DNA of 64,000 nucleotides from Pedobacter ginsengisoli (GTDB lineage Bacteria > Bacteroidota > Bacteroidia > Sphingobacteriales > Sphingobacteriaceae): positions 124,001 through 188,000 of the forward strand of contig NZ_JASSYX010000001.1 of assembly GCF_030244015.1 (NCBI RefSeq). The letters are read 5' to 3'. Below are positions 51,410 to 59,537 of this stretch, in pieces. A program made the position numbers and the translations under genes. The notes under the pieces were generated by a model, which saw nothing but the letters and a program-made list of their open reading frames with translations, had not been told where the DNA came from and ran no database searches. Positions within the stretch are counted from its first letter, which is position 1. Each line of letters starts with the position of its first letter.

Positions 51410-54367
51410 ATGAGTGACGAAATAGAAAACAACGTAAACGAAGAAAATACGCATACTGTAATCCCTATTAACGGGCTTTACGAAAACTGGTTCCTCGATT
51501 ACGCCTCCTACGTAATTCTAGATCGTGCAGTTCCGCACATCAACGACGGCCTTAAGCCCGTTCAGAGGCGCATTATGCATTCGCTGAAGGAGATGGACGA
51601 TGGAAGATTCAATAAAGCGGCCAATGTGATCGGGAATACCATGAAATATCACCCGCACGGAGATGCTTCGATTGGTGATGCCATGGTACAGATCGGGCAA
51701 AAGGACATGCTGATCGATTGCCAGGGAAACTGGGGGGATCCGGTCACCGGGGACAGCGCTGCCGCTCCGCGTTATATCGAGGCGCGTTTGTCCAAATTTG
51801 CAAATGAGGTGGTATTCAACCCCGATACGACCGACTGGCAGCTGAGCTATGACGGACGTAACAATGAACCCATTACCCTGCCCGTCAAGTTTCCTTTGTT
51901 GCTGGCACAGGGCGCTGAAGGTATTGCTGTAGGCCTGGCCACTAAGGTCATGCCACACAACTTCCTGGAGCTGCTCGATGCCTCTATGGAAATACTGAGG
52001 GGCAACAGGCCAAACATCCTGCCCGACTTTTTTACCGGCGGCATGGCGGATTTTTCTGCTTATAATGAAGGCATGCGGGGCGGCAAGATCCGGGTCCGCG
52101 CCAAGATTACAGAAAAAGACAAAAAGACCCTCGTCATTACTGAGATTCCTTACAGCACGACTACAGGGTCTGTGATCGACAGCATTCTTTCCGCAAATGA
52201 CAAGGGAAAGATCAAGATCAAAAAGATTGAAGACAATACAGCGGCGCACGTAGAGATCGTCATCCATCTGGCCCCGGGCATTTCTCCGGACGTAACCATT
52301 GATGCACTGTACGCCTTCACTTCGTGTGAAGTTTCGATATCGCCCAATACCTGTGTCATCAAGGACGACAAACCACAGTTTTTGAGTGTCAATGACATCC
52401 TGACCCAAAATACCCAGCATACCAAAGGGTTGCTCAAACAGGAACTGGAGATCAAACTCCATGAACTCCAGGAAAGGATCTTTTTCAGTTCATTGCTGAA
52501 AATATTCATACAGGAGGGCATGTACAAAAACGCCGAATACGAAAATTCGAATAATTTTGACATGGTCGTGGAGGTGCTGAACCGCTTATTTGATCCTTTC
52601 AAACCAGACCTGTACAGAGAGATCCTTCCTGAAGATTTTAAAAAGCTGATCGATAAGCCGATGAGCAGCATCACCCGCTTTGACGTGAAGAAGGCGGATG
52701 AGCTGATGAAGAGCTTAAACGACGATATCAAAGTCGTTAAAAACCATTTGCGTCACCTTACCGATTATGCCATAGCCTGGTTTCAGAAGCTCAGGGATAA
52801 ATATGGTAAAGGACGTGAACGTAAGACAGAGATCAGGTTGTTTGACAGGGTAGAGGCCTCCAAGGTGGCCCTTGCTAATGTGAAATTATACATGAACCGC
52901 GAGGACGGTTTCATCGGTACAGGCCTGCGCAAGGATGAGTTTGTCGCCGACTGTTCTGATATTGACGAGATCATTGTATTCCGGGAAGATGGCAAGTGCA
53001 CCGTTACCAAAGTGGCCGATAAAACATTTGTCGGCAAGGGAATCCTCCACGCCCAGGTATTTAAAAAGGGCGATGAGCGGACCATTTACAACATGATCTA
53101 CAAAGATGGCGCAAGCGGGATCTCTTATATCAAGCGCTTTGCGGTAGTCGGCGTGACGCGGGACAAGGAATACGACCTGACCAAAGGAAGTAAGGGTTCC
53201 AAAGTACTTTATTTCACGGCCAATCCAAACGGTGAGGCCGAGATCATCACCGTACAGCTTAAACCGCATACCAAACTCAAGAAACTGCAGTTTGATCTGG
53301 ATTATGCCGAAATCGCCATCAAAGGCCGCGGTTCGCAGGGCAATATTGTTTCCAAGTATCCCGTCAAAAAGATCTTGTTGAAGAGCAAAGGCGTATCCAC
53401 CTTGTCTGGTCTGAAGATCTGGTACGATGAGCTGCTGCGCCGGCTGAATGTGGACGGCAGGGGTAAATACCTTGGGGAATTTGACGGAGAAGACAAGATC
53501 CTGCAGGTACACAAAGACGGCTGGTATGAACTGAGCACCTTTGAGCTGAGCAACCACTTTGACGCAGACCTGGTGCTGATCCAGAAATTTGATCCGGAAA
53601 AACCTTTTGCTGTAGTACAGTATGAAGGCAAGGCCAAAAATTATTTTATCAAGAGGTTTGTATTTGAATCCATATCGGTTGGCAAAAAAGTAAGCCTGAT
53701 CAGTGAAGAGAACGGTTCCAGGTTCCTTTACCTGACCAGCAACCCGGCAGCGGTACTGACCGTTGATGTGCTCAAAGGCAAGACGCAGATCCCGGAAACG
53801 CTGGAGATAGTGCTCACAGAATTTATTGATGTAAAAGGCATTAAAGCAAATGGCAACAGGCTGACACAACACGAAGTCAAGAACATCACAATCGCCAATA
53901 ACGAAGAACCTGAAGTCGCTGAGCGCAGCAAAGGTGCTGTGGCTGCTGAAGAAACAGAAACTGAGAAAGAACTGATCGATCCGGCATTGAGCAAGGATGC
54001 CGATGATGAGGAAAAGCCATTGCCCGATGAAGTTACTGCATCCGGAGAAGAAGAGGGGATTGCTGATGAAAATGAAGGCGCTGATGAAGAAACAGAAACT
54101 GAGGCAGCACCGGTCGCAGCGACTGAAACTGCTCCAAAAACGGCGCCGACAGCCAAACAGCCAAAACCAGCGGAAGCATCAAAGCCAACAGAAAAGTCTC
54201 CGCCAGCAGGATTATCAAAACCGGCGGCTGAACAGCCGAAACCAACAGCTGAACAACCAAAGAAAACATGGTCGACTCCTGCAAAAAAACCGGATGACAT
54301 TAAACTGGAGATCACCAACCCGGATGACATCGATATTGACGACAAAGGGCAAACTAAACTCTTCTAG
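51410..54367 (+). CDS. parC: DNA topoisomerase IV subunit A with long acidic/Pro-Lys tail
   Basis: 985 aa from ATG 51410; the TTG just before it is rejected. Catalytic Tyr122 in AAAPRYIEARLSKFA; breakage-reunion core to about 480 (HPHGDASIGDAMVQI, LTDYAIAWFQKLRDKYG), then the beta-pinwheel repeats (FREDGKCTVTKVADKT, DLTKGSKGSKVLYF, SKYPVKKILLKSKGV). From about 840 a disordered tail rich in Glu, then Pro-Lys-Ala repeats (e.g. KPTEKSPPAGLSKPAAEQPK) adds about 130 residues before a short acidic end. Cuts and rejoins DNA with ParE. Convergent with the M1 peptidase gene, stops overlapping by CTAG. Confidence 0.85.
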   Translation: MSDEIENNVNEENTHTVIPINGLYENWFLDYASYVILDRAVPHINDGLKPVQRRIMHSLKEMDDGRFNKAANVIGNTMKYHPHGDASIGDAMVQIGQKDMLIDCQGNWGDPVTGDSAAAPRYIEARLSKFANEVVFNPDTTDWQLSYDGRNNEPITLPVKFPLLLAQGAEGIAVGLATKVMPHNFLELLDASMEILRGNRPNILPDFFTGGMADFSAYNEGMRGGKIRVRAKITEKDKKTLVITEIPYSTTTGSVIDSILSANDKGKIKIKKIEDNTAAHVEIVIHLAPGISPDVTIDALYAFTSCEVSISPNTCVIKDDKPQFLSVNDILTQNTQHTKGLLKQELEIKLHELQERIFFSSLLKIFIQEGMYKNAEYENSNNFDMVVEVLNRLFDPFKPDLYREILPEDFKKLIDKPMSSITRFDVKKADELMKSLNDDIKVVKNHLRHLTDYAIAWFQKLRDKYGKGRERKTEIRLFDRVEASKVALANVKLYMNREDGFIGTGLRKDEFVADCSDIDEIIVFREDGKCTVTKVADKTFVGKGILHAQVFKKGDERTIYNMIYKDGASGISYIKRFAVVGVTRDKEYDLTKGSKGSKVLYFTANPNGEAEIITVQLKPHTKLKKLQFDLDYAEIAIKGRGSQGNIVSKYPVKKILLKSKGVSTLSGLKIWYDELLRRLNVDGRGKYLGEFDGEDKILQVHKDGWYELSTFELSNHFDADLVLIQKFDPEKPFAVVQYEGKAKNYFIKRFVFESISVGKKVSLISEENGSRFLYLTSNPAAVLTVDVLKGKTQIPETLEIVLTEFIDVKGIKANGNRLTQHEVKNITIANNEEPEVAERSKGAVAAEETETEKELIDPALSKDADDEEKPLPDEVTASGEEEGIADENEGADEETETEAAPVAATETAPKTAPTAKQPKPAEASKPTEKSPPAGLSKPAAEQPKPTAEQPKKTWSTPAKKPDDIKLEITNPDDIDIDDKGQTKLF

Positions 54368-56691
54368 TTCTTCTTCCGCGACTCCTGCATTGGATTTACC
54401 CCGGTAGACGATCCTCTGACCACCTCTTTTTGCTTGAAGAGCTCAAACCTGGAAGGCGCAAGCCTTCTGGGCCAGGCATTGTTGTTTTCGTCGATATCTG
54501 CCGTTTCCCGGTAGGGATCAAGCTGCACTGAAACTACTTCTTTATCCTTGGTAAAAACCTTGGTGACCTTGTGCTCATCCATTCTCCAAATGTAAGCCGG
54601 AATCCTGTCAATCTCTTTGCTGCCGTCCTTGAAGGTCCACTCAATGATGACCGGCATGACCAGGCCGCCGACATTAGATAAACTGAGCTCGTAAAAATTC
54701 TTCTTGCTTTCGTATAGCTTTTTCTCTTCAGCTGATAAAGCATTATAATAAGCCTGAAAATCCTCATCAGCCGTCCTTGCTACTTCAAAACGTTCAAACT
54801 TATTGTAAAAATCCAGCAGGCTGGTATCCTGTTCCACAGCAAATTTAATTCCTGCAGCGCGGTTGCGCTCCCTGCCGATGTATTTATTGTCCCGTTCGTA
54901 TACCGCCTTTTTGTCCTGGTTCTCTATGGCCTGTTTCATGCTGTTTATGCGGTAATAACGCACACTGTCCAGGGAAATATCGACCGGGTCAGTGCCGAAG
55001 AACCAGCCCCGCCAAAACCAGTCGAGGTCTACTGCCGAGGCATCCTCCATGGTCCTGAACAAATCTGCAGGAGTAGGGTGTTTGAACGCCCAGCGCTTCG
55101 TATATTCCTTAAAAGCATAATCAAACAGTTCCCGCCCCATTACAGTCTCCCTCAGGATGTTCAACGCAGTAGCCGGCTTGGCATAGGCATTGGGGCCAAA
55201 GTTTACGATCTGCTCCGAATTGGTCATGATCGGCTCCAGCTGGTTTTTGGGCATTTTCATGTAATCTACGATCTTATGTGCCGGGCCCCTTCCCGAAGGA
55301 TAATTGTTGTCCCATTCTTGCTCCGCCAAAAACTGGCAAAAAGTGTTCAGGCCCTCATCCATCCATGTCCATTGCCGCTCATCAGAATTGACGATCATCG
55401 GGAAGAAATTGTGGCCCACCTCATGGATGATCACCCCGATCATGCCCAGCTTGACCGCCTCTGTATAGGTGCCGTCTTTTTCCGCCCTGCCGTAGTTGAA
55501 ACAGATCATCGGGTATTCCATTCCGTTGGCAGCCTCTACAGAGATCGCTACCGGGTATGGATAAGGGATGGTATGTTTTGAATATACTTTGAGCGTATGC
55601 GCCACCACTTTGGTAGAATACCGGCTGTACAGCGGATAAGCCTCTGGGCCATAATAAGACATGGCCATGATCTTCTTGCCGTCTACATTTGTCGCCATCG
55701 CATCCCATACGAGCCTGCGGGAAGAGACCCAGGCAAAATCCCTTACATTTTCTGCGGTATAGGTCCAGGTTTTCTTTGCACTGGATTTTTTGGAGAGTCC
55801 CGATTTTACTTCATTCAGGGTTACGATCTCCACCGGCGCTTTAGCCGTTTGTGCAGTATTCCATCTTTTTAAAGCGGCTGCGCCCAGTACCTGGGCATAG
55901 TTCTGGCACTGGCCTGTGGCACCTACCACATGGTCTGCAGGCACAGTCATATTTACCTTATAATTTCCAAATACGAGCGCAAATTCACCCCGGCCTTCAA
56001 ACTGTTTGTTTTGCCAGCCCTGGAAATCAGAATAAACCGCCATTCGCGGGAACCATTGGGTAATGGTAAACAGGTAATTGTCGTCTTCGGCAAAATATTC
56101 ATAGCCACCACGACCGCCAACAGTCATCCGGTCAGAAATCTTATAATTCCAGGAGATGTTCAGGATATATTTTTCATTTGGTTTCAATACCACCGGCAGG
56201 TCAATGCGCATCATGGTATTGTTGATGACATAAGGCAGGGCGGCACCACTTCCATTGGTTACTTTAATGATCTTTACACCAAGGCCATTCTCACCACCAA
56301 CTATAGCCGACAAAGCTTTATAGGTCATTTTATCTGTCATCTTACTGGTTTCAGTAAGTTTATTGTCGCTTGTTGATTTGCTTTGGTTTTCGTCCAGCTG
56401 TACCCATAGGTAACTCAGCGGATCAGGAGAATTGTTGTAATAAGTGATGGTTTCTGATCCTGTGATCGTCAGGTTCTTTTCGTCCAGTTCCGCGTTGATG
56501 TTGTAATCTGCCCTTTGCTGCCAATAGGCCGGGCCCGGTGCTCCGGATGCTGAGCGGTACGAATTGGGATCGGACAGGACAGTACCCAACTGCTCAAATT
56601 TATTACCATGATTGGAACCCGGATTGAGCAATTGCGCATAAGTAGCGAAACTATACAGGATAACTACAAAGAGAAGTATTAGTTTTTTCAT
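54364..56691 (-). CDS. M1-family metallopeptidase (exported)
   Basis: 775 aa. Signal peptide MKKLILLFVVILYSFATYA. The zinc site is HEVGH at residues 423-427 in MIGVIIHEVGHNFFPM with the third ligand Glu in WMDEGLNTFCQ; an exopeptidase-like GMEYPM motif (the M1 GxMEN counterpart) precedes it. N-terminal beta saddle about 50-250. It should cleave N-terminal residues from peptides in the periplasm or at the surface, although the altered GMEYP motif suggests a variant specificity. The ATG abuts the HupE stop, so both are one transcript. Confidence 0.88.
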   Translation of the reverse strand: MKKLILLFVVILYSFATYAQLLNPGSNHGNKFEQLGTVLSDPNSYRSASGAPGPAYWQQRADYNINAELDEKNLTITGSETITYYNNSPDPLSYLWVQLDENQSKSTSDNKLTETSKMTDKMTYKALSAIVGGENGLGVKIIKVTNGSGAALPYVINNTMMRIDLPVVLKPNEKYILNISWNYKISDRMTVGGRGGYEYFAEDDNYLFTITQWFPRMAVYSDFQGWQNKQFEGRGEFALVFGNYKVNMTVPADHVVGATGQCQNYAQVLGAAALKRWNTAQTAKAPVEIVTLNEVKSGLSKKSSAKKTWTYTAENVRDFAWVSSRRLVWDAMATNVDGKKIMAMSYYGPEAYPLYSRYSTKVVAHTLKVYSKHTIPYPYPVAISVEAANGMEYPMICFNYGRAEKDGTYTEAVKLGMIGVIIHEVGHNFFPMIVNSDERQWTWMDEGLNTFCQFLAEQEWDNNYPSGRGPAHKIVDYMKMPKNQLEPIMTNSEQIVNFGPNAYAKPATALNILRETVMGRELFDYAFKEYTKRWAFKHPTPADLFRTMEDASAVDLDWFWRGWFFGTDPVDISLDSVRYYRINSMKQAIENQDKKAVYERDNKYIGRERNRAAGIKFAVEQDTSLLDFYNKFERFEVARTADEDFQAYYNALSAEEKKLYESKKNFYELSLSNVGGLVMPVIIEWTFKDGSKEIDRIPAYIWRMDEHKVTKVFTKDKEVVSVQLDPYRETADIDENNNAWPRRLAPSRFELFKQKEVVRGSSTGVNPMQESRKKN

Positions 56692-57284
56692 CAGTATAAA
56701 TTATAAATTGCCGGGAGCCTTTCGGCCGCCATCATAAACGCGATCCCAAATATAGCTGAAGAAAGGAAAAAGTTCCAGTCCCAGGCCTTTATTTTTACAA
56801 TCCAGATCAGGATAAAAGAGAGGAGCATCGCAGTGGCAACAATGAGGAGTTGCCCAAACTCCAGCCCTAAATTAAAGCCAAGGAGCTCCACTACAATATT
56901 TGCACTTTTGCCCATAAGGCTCTTCAGGTAATTTGAAAAGCCAAGGCCATGGATCAGTCCAAAGAACAAGGTCAGCAGGTAACGGAACAGCATTTTCTTT
57001 GGCTTCTTTTTTTTGCTGATGATATTGGAAGATGCCGTGATCAAAATAGTTACCGGAATGAGGAACTCAATGAGCTTGCTGTTGATGTGAATGTATTGCC
57101 AGACACTAAGCGCCAGGGTAATGCTGTGCCCAAGGGTAAACGCTGTAATTAGGATCAATAATTTCTTCAGGTCCTGAGCACCATAAATGCTGCACAGTGC
57201 GAGCAGGAACAGAATGTGGTCATAACCCTGCCAGTCCAGAATATGGTGCCATCCGAGGCCAAAATAGAGCTGAAAATCCTGCAT
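56691..57284 (-). CDS. HupE/UreJ-family membrane protein
   Basis: 197 aa. Six hydrophobic segments. Signature residues: the N-terminal GWHHILDWQGYDHILFLLAL with the conserved HHILxxxDH-type histidines, FTLGHSITLALS and FGLIHGLGFSN. HupE/UreJ proteins are proposed nickel or cobalt permeases, but copies beside M1 peptidase and DUF6702 genes are typical of Bacteroidota and their substrate is unproven. First gene of the operon. Confidence 0.87.
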   Translation of the reverse strand: MQDFQLYFGLGWHHILDWQGYDHILFLLALCSIYGAQDLKKLLILITAFTLGHSITLALSVWQYIHINSKLIEFLIPVTILITASSNIISKKKKPKKMLFRYLLTLFFGLIHGLGFSNYLKSLMGKSANIVVELLGFNLGLEFGQLLIVATAMLLSFILIWIVKIKAWDWNFFLSSAIFGIAFMMAAERLPAIYNLY

Positions 57285-57304
57285 TGCCGCTGAAAGTCGT
57301 AATT

Positions 57305-57338
57305 TTTGAAAAAAAATGCAAGTAATAACCTAATTTTG
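57305..57338 (+). promoter_or_regulatory. Bacteroidota promoter for DUF6702 gene
   Basis: TTTG at 57305-57308, 22-base spacer, TAATTTTG at 57331-57338 (full TAnnTTTG match). The start point near 57345 leaves about seven bases before the ATG at 57352. Confidence 0.5.
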
Positions 57339-57351
57339 ATCGATATAGACA

Positions 57352-57831
57352 ATGATGTTACAACTCCTGCTGGTTATTTTCTTCAATATGTTGCATCCGT
57401 TTTACGTGAGTGTCACGGAAATTGAGCAAAATCAAAAAACGGGAACGGTACAGATTAGCACACGTATTTTCTTTGATGATCTTGAAAAGGCCCTGGATAG
57501 ACGATATAAAACAAATATAAACATCTTAAAACCTGTAAATAAGAAACAGGTCGACGCATTGATTTCAGCTTACGTTAAAGCGCATCTCAAAATAAAGGCG
57601 AACAACAAGGAACTTGTTATGAAGTACGTTGGTTATGAAATCGAGGAAGAGGCGGCATGGTGCTATTTTGAAACTGATAAGACAGGCCCAGTCAGAAATT
57701 TGAGCGTTCAAAATGACATTTTATTTGAACAGCACGATTCACAGATCAATATGGTGCATGTGATTGTTGGCGGAAAGCGAAAAAGCACGAAACTCGACAA
57801 TCCCAATGGCCAGGCTGAGTTTTCTTTTTAA
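57352..57831 (+). CDS. DUF6702 family protein
   Basis: 159 aa. N-terminus MMLQLLLVIFFNMLHPFYVS is a signal-like hydrophobic segment with the family HPFYVSVTEI motif; further patterns are TVQISTRIFFDDLEKALDRR and FEQHDSQINMVHVIVGGKRK. The domain is a small beta sandwich, presumed periplasmic. The family co-occurs with HupE and M1 peptidase genes, here divergently transcribed, so the three likely share a process. An ATG at 57355 is an alternative start. Confidence 0.85.
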   Translation: MMLQLLLVIFFNMLHPFYVSVTEIEQNQKTGTVQISTRIFFDDLEKALDRRYKTNINILKPVNKKQVDALISAYVKAHLKIKANNKELVMKYVGYEIEEEAAWCYFETDKTGPVRNLSVQNDILFEQHDSQINMVHVIVGGKRKSTKLDNPNGQAEFSF

Positions 57832-57877
57832 TCCAGGCTTGATCAGGGTTTAACTTATAAGTAATAGTTATAGGCAG

Positions 57878-57955
57878 GTTAAACGGATTTTTGACGGAGT
57901 TTAAACAGCTTTGTCCGTTCAGTGTCCGGTCAACCTCCGTTGAACCTCCGTTCAA
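57878..57955. repeat. array of degenerate 11-bp repeats, two inverted and four direct
   Basis: Direct units TGTCCGTTCAG (57912-57922), TGTCCGGTCAA (57923-57933), CCTCCGTTGAA (57934-57944) and CCTCCGTTCAA (57945-57955) follow each other without gaps. Just upstream, on the opposite strand, two more related units with the same 11-base step (CTCCGTCAAAA, ATCCGTTTAAC) span 57878-57902. Eleven bases is one helical turn, as for protein-binding arrays. Confidence 0.6.
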
Positions 57956-58000
57956 GCACTGGTGATAAATCAGTATCAAATAATTCTATAATAAGAAAAT

Positions 58001-58036
58001 AAAAAGGACGGTATGGATTTTCATGCCGCCCTTTTT
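58001..58036 (-). terminator. intrinsic terminator of the lipoprotein gene
   Basis: AAAAAGGACGGTATG (58001-58015) pairs with CATGCCGCCCTTTTT (58022-58036) with one mismatch and one wobble. Located 19 bases after the stop on the minus strand, with T runs on both sides, so probably bidirectional. Confidence 0.8.
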
Positions 58037-58054
58037 ATGAAAAATAATTATGAC

Positions 58055-59101
58055 CTATTGATATTGAATGTATACAGGTGCGGGTTTCAGTTTCAGCAAT
58101 TCCTCAGGTGTCATCAGGCGGTTAGGGGCTTTTTTCAGGTCATTTTTATAGAACAACTTAAATCCGGTGAACTGTACCGGTTCCGAATAGATGAAATGAC
58201 GATATGTACCTTTCTTTAATTCCGGTTCGCCCCATCCGTCCATATGCATCACGATCTGTACTTCCGGACGAAGTTTGATATTCTGATAATTGGTGACCAT
58301 CTTTTTCGTAAAGCGGTGGACTGTAAAGACCTTTGGCGGGAGGTTATATTTCCTAACCAGTTTAGCCAGATAATCTGAGCAAAAATTGATATCGGCGGCA
58401 TCATAGGTTCCGATCCTTCTGCCAGGTAACGATCCGTCTTTCATAGAGAATTCAGGATCAATGCCCAGGTGGACATTTGGAAGTTTCAGATACTGCTCCA
58501 GTTGAGGCAGTTCGTCTCTGATGGAGCCAAGTGCAACCTGTATATCAAGGAATACGATCAGGTTCTTGCGCATTCTGGAAATGGTCATAACAGAATCGAT
58601 CTGTTTGAAAGGCATTCTGGTACGGTATTTTCCCGATTTTCCCGGTTCGCCGGCCGCTACAACCGCTATATAATGTAAGCCGGGCTGTACAGGAGTGGAC
58701 GGATCTGCTTTTTCCCAGTTTTTTACCTCTCTGTCCAGTCTGGAGAGCATATCCTTTGGTGCATATTCACCAAGGGCACCCATTTTTTTTGAGTACAGGT
58801 TACCATAGTAAACTACGATACGTTTAAACGGAAGGATGGCGCCGGCCAGCGGATAGGGCTGTTTTTTTACAGGCCATTTGCCGGTGGTGTCGCCATTGGC
58901 CAGTTTCTTTAACAGTGCATCGTATTTTGCAGTATCTACAGGTAGTCTTGAGGCAGTAGTGTCTTCAACAGCAACAGAGTCACCTGCAATGGTAGTTTTA
59001 GTTTTTCCTTTAATGTTTTTTCCATCTGATGTGCAGCTTGTACAGATGCCGAAAGCGGTTAGTCCGATTAAAAGAATTCCTGCTAGAGGAGATAGTTTCA
59101 T
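58055..59101 (-). CDS. lipoprotein of unknown function, TIM-barrel-like
   Basis: 348 aa. Lipobox near Cys23 in FGICTSC after MKLSPLAGILLIGLTA. The mature part has alternating strands and helices (IVVYYGNLYSKKMGALGEY, KNLIVFLDIQVALGSI, VHLGIDPEFSMKDG, KVFTVHRFTKKMV, VQIVMHMDGWGEPE) as in a barrel hydrolase, with acidic residues at strand ends. No known glycosidase family was recognised. It is alone, ended by a strong terminator. Its promoter may be the TATACTTG on the minus strand at 59166-59173. Confidence 0.78.
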   Translation of the reverse strand: MKLSPLAGILLIGLTAFGICTSCTSDGKNIKGKTKTTIAGDSVAVEDTTASRLPVDTAKYDALLKKLANGDTTGKWPVKKQPYPLAGAILPFKRIVVYYGNLYSKKMGALGEYAPKDMLSRLDREVKNWEKADPSTPVQPGLHYIAVVAAGEPGKSGKYRTRMPFKQIDSVMTISRMRKNLIVFLDIQVALGSIRDELPQLEQYLKLPNVHLGIDPEFSMKDGSLPGRRIGTYDAADINFCSDYLAKLVRKYNLPPKVFTVHRFTKKMVTNYQNIKLRPEVQIVMHMDGWGEPELKKGTYRHFIYSEPVQFTGFKLFYKNDLKKAPNRLMTPEELLKLKPAPVYIQYQ

Positions 59102-59165
59102 TTTGTGTTTGTTTTTATAGGTAAGATACTGTTTTGCACGGTTTAGCCCGTCAATTAAAATCTTA

Positions 59166-59173
59166 CAAGTATA
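59166..59173 (-). promoter_or_regulatory. -7 element TATACTTG for the lipoprotein gene
   Basis: On the minus strand TATACTTG is one base off TAnnTTTG; a T-rich stretch lies at -33 distance. It is 65 bases before the ATG at 59101. Confidence 0.35.
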
Positions 59174-59236
59174 ACACTCTTGGTACGAATAAAAAAGCGG
59201 GAACCGGAAAGTCCAAAAAAATAAATATTCTATTTG

Positions 59237-59269
59237 TTTGGAATTATTCTAAATAAGTTCCTATACTTG
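59237..59269 (+). promoter_or_regulatory. promoter with overlapping Fur/PerR-like box
   Basis: TTTG at 59237-59240, 21-base spacer, TATACTTG at 59262-59269. The spacer holds TTGGAATTATTCTAA (59238-59252), a 7-1-7 palindrome with one mismatch, resembling Fur-family boxes. A further ATTCTAAATAAT lies at 59287-59298. Repressor binding there would block the promoter. Confidence 0.5.
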
Positions 59270-59275
59270 TATGGT

Positions 59276-59395
59276 TATTTGAAACGATTCTAAATAATAT
59301 CCGGATGGATCAGAAGAAATAAATATTTGGTTTAGTTTGGTTAGAAAAAGGAATACTTCCAGGGCTACGCATGCTTTGGAAGTTCCTTTTTTGAT
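59276..59395 (+). ncRNA. candidate regulated small RNA
   Basis: Between the promoter at 59237-59269 and the terminator at 59345-59392 there is room for a transcript of about 120 bases. It contains only trivial reading frames (the longest after an ATG encodes a handful of residues). The gap between neighbours is 436 bases and both flanking genes are on the minus strand, so the transcript has no protein gene to serve. The Fur-like box would make it iron- or stress-responsive. Confidence 0.4.
59345..59392 (+). terminator. strong intrinsic terminator with no upstream gene
   Basis: AAAAAGGAATACTTCCA (59345-59361) pairs with TGGAAGTTCCTTTTTT (about 59377-59392), with a two-base bulge, followed by TTGATT. 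No plus-strand protein gene lies before it. Confidence 0.75.
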
Positions 59396-59468
59396 TATAG
59401 GTGCTGTAGATGGCAGTCTTCATGCCTTAAAAGAGACTATTCAGTAAGGTGTTACTGATTTAGGTGTG

Positions 59469-59501
59469 TTAAAGGCGTCGGAATAGGTCCCCGACGCCTT
59501 A
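59469..59501 (-). terminator. terminator-like hairpin after the methyltransferase gene
   Basis: AAGGCGTCGG (59471-59480) pairs perfectly with CCGACGCCTT (59490-59499). It is 39 bases after the minus-strand stop at 59538. The flank is only moderately T-rich. Confidence 0.55.
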
Positions 59502-59537
59502 TTTATAACATGCCGGTTATTAAAACTATCGGGATTA

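Noticed and set aside
51518..53872. Long minus-strand ORFs (314 and 328 codons) opposite parC
   Set aside because: They are antisense to a highly conserved topoisomerase frame, have no recognisable domain and unnatural composition; they are shadows of its codon use.
57878..57955. Possible CRISPR array
   Set aside because: Units are 11 bases, degenerate and without spacers, and no cas genes are present.
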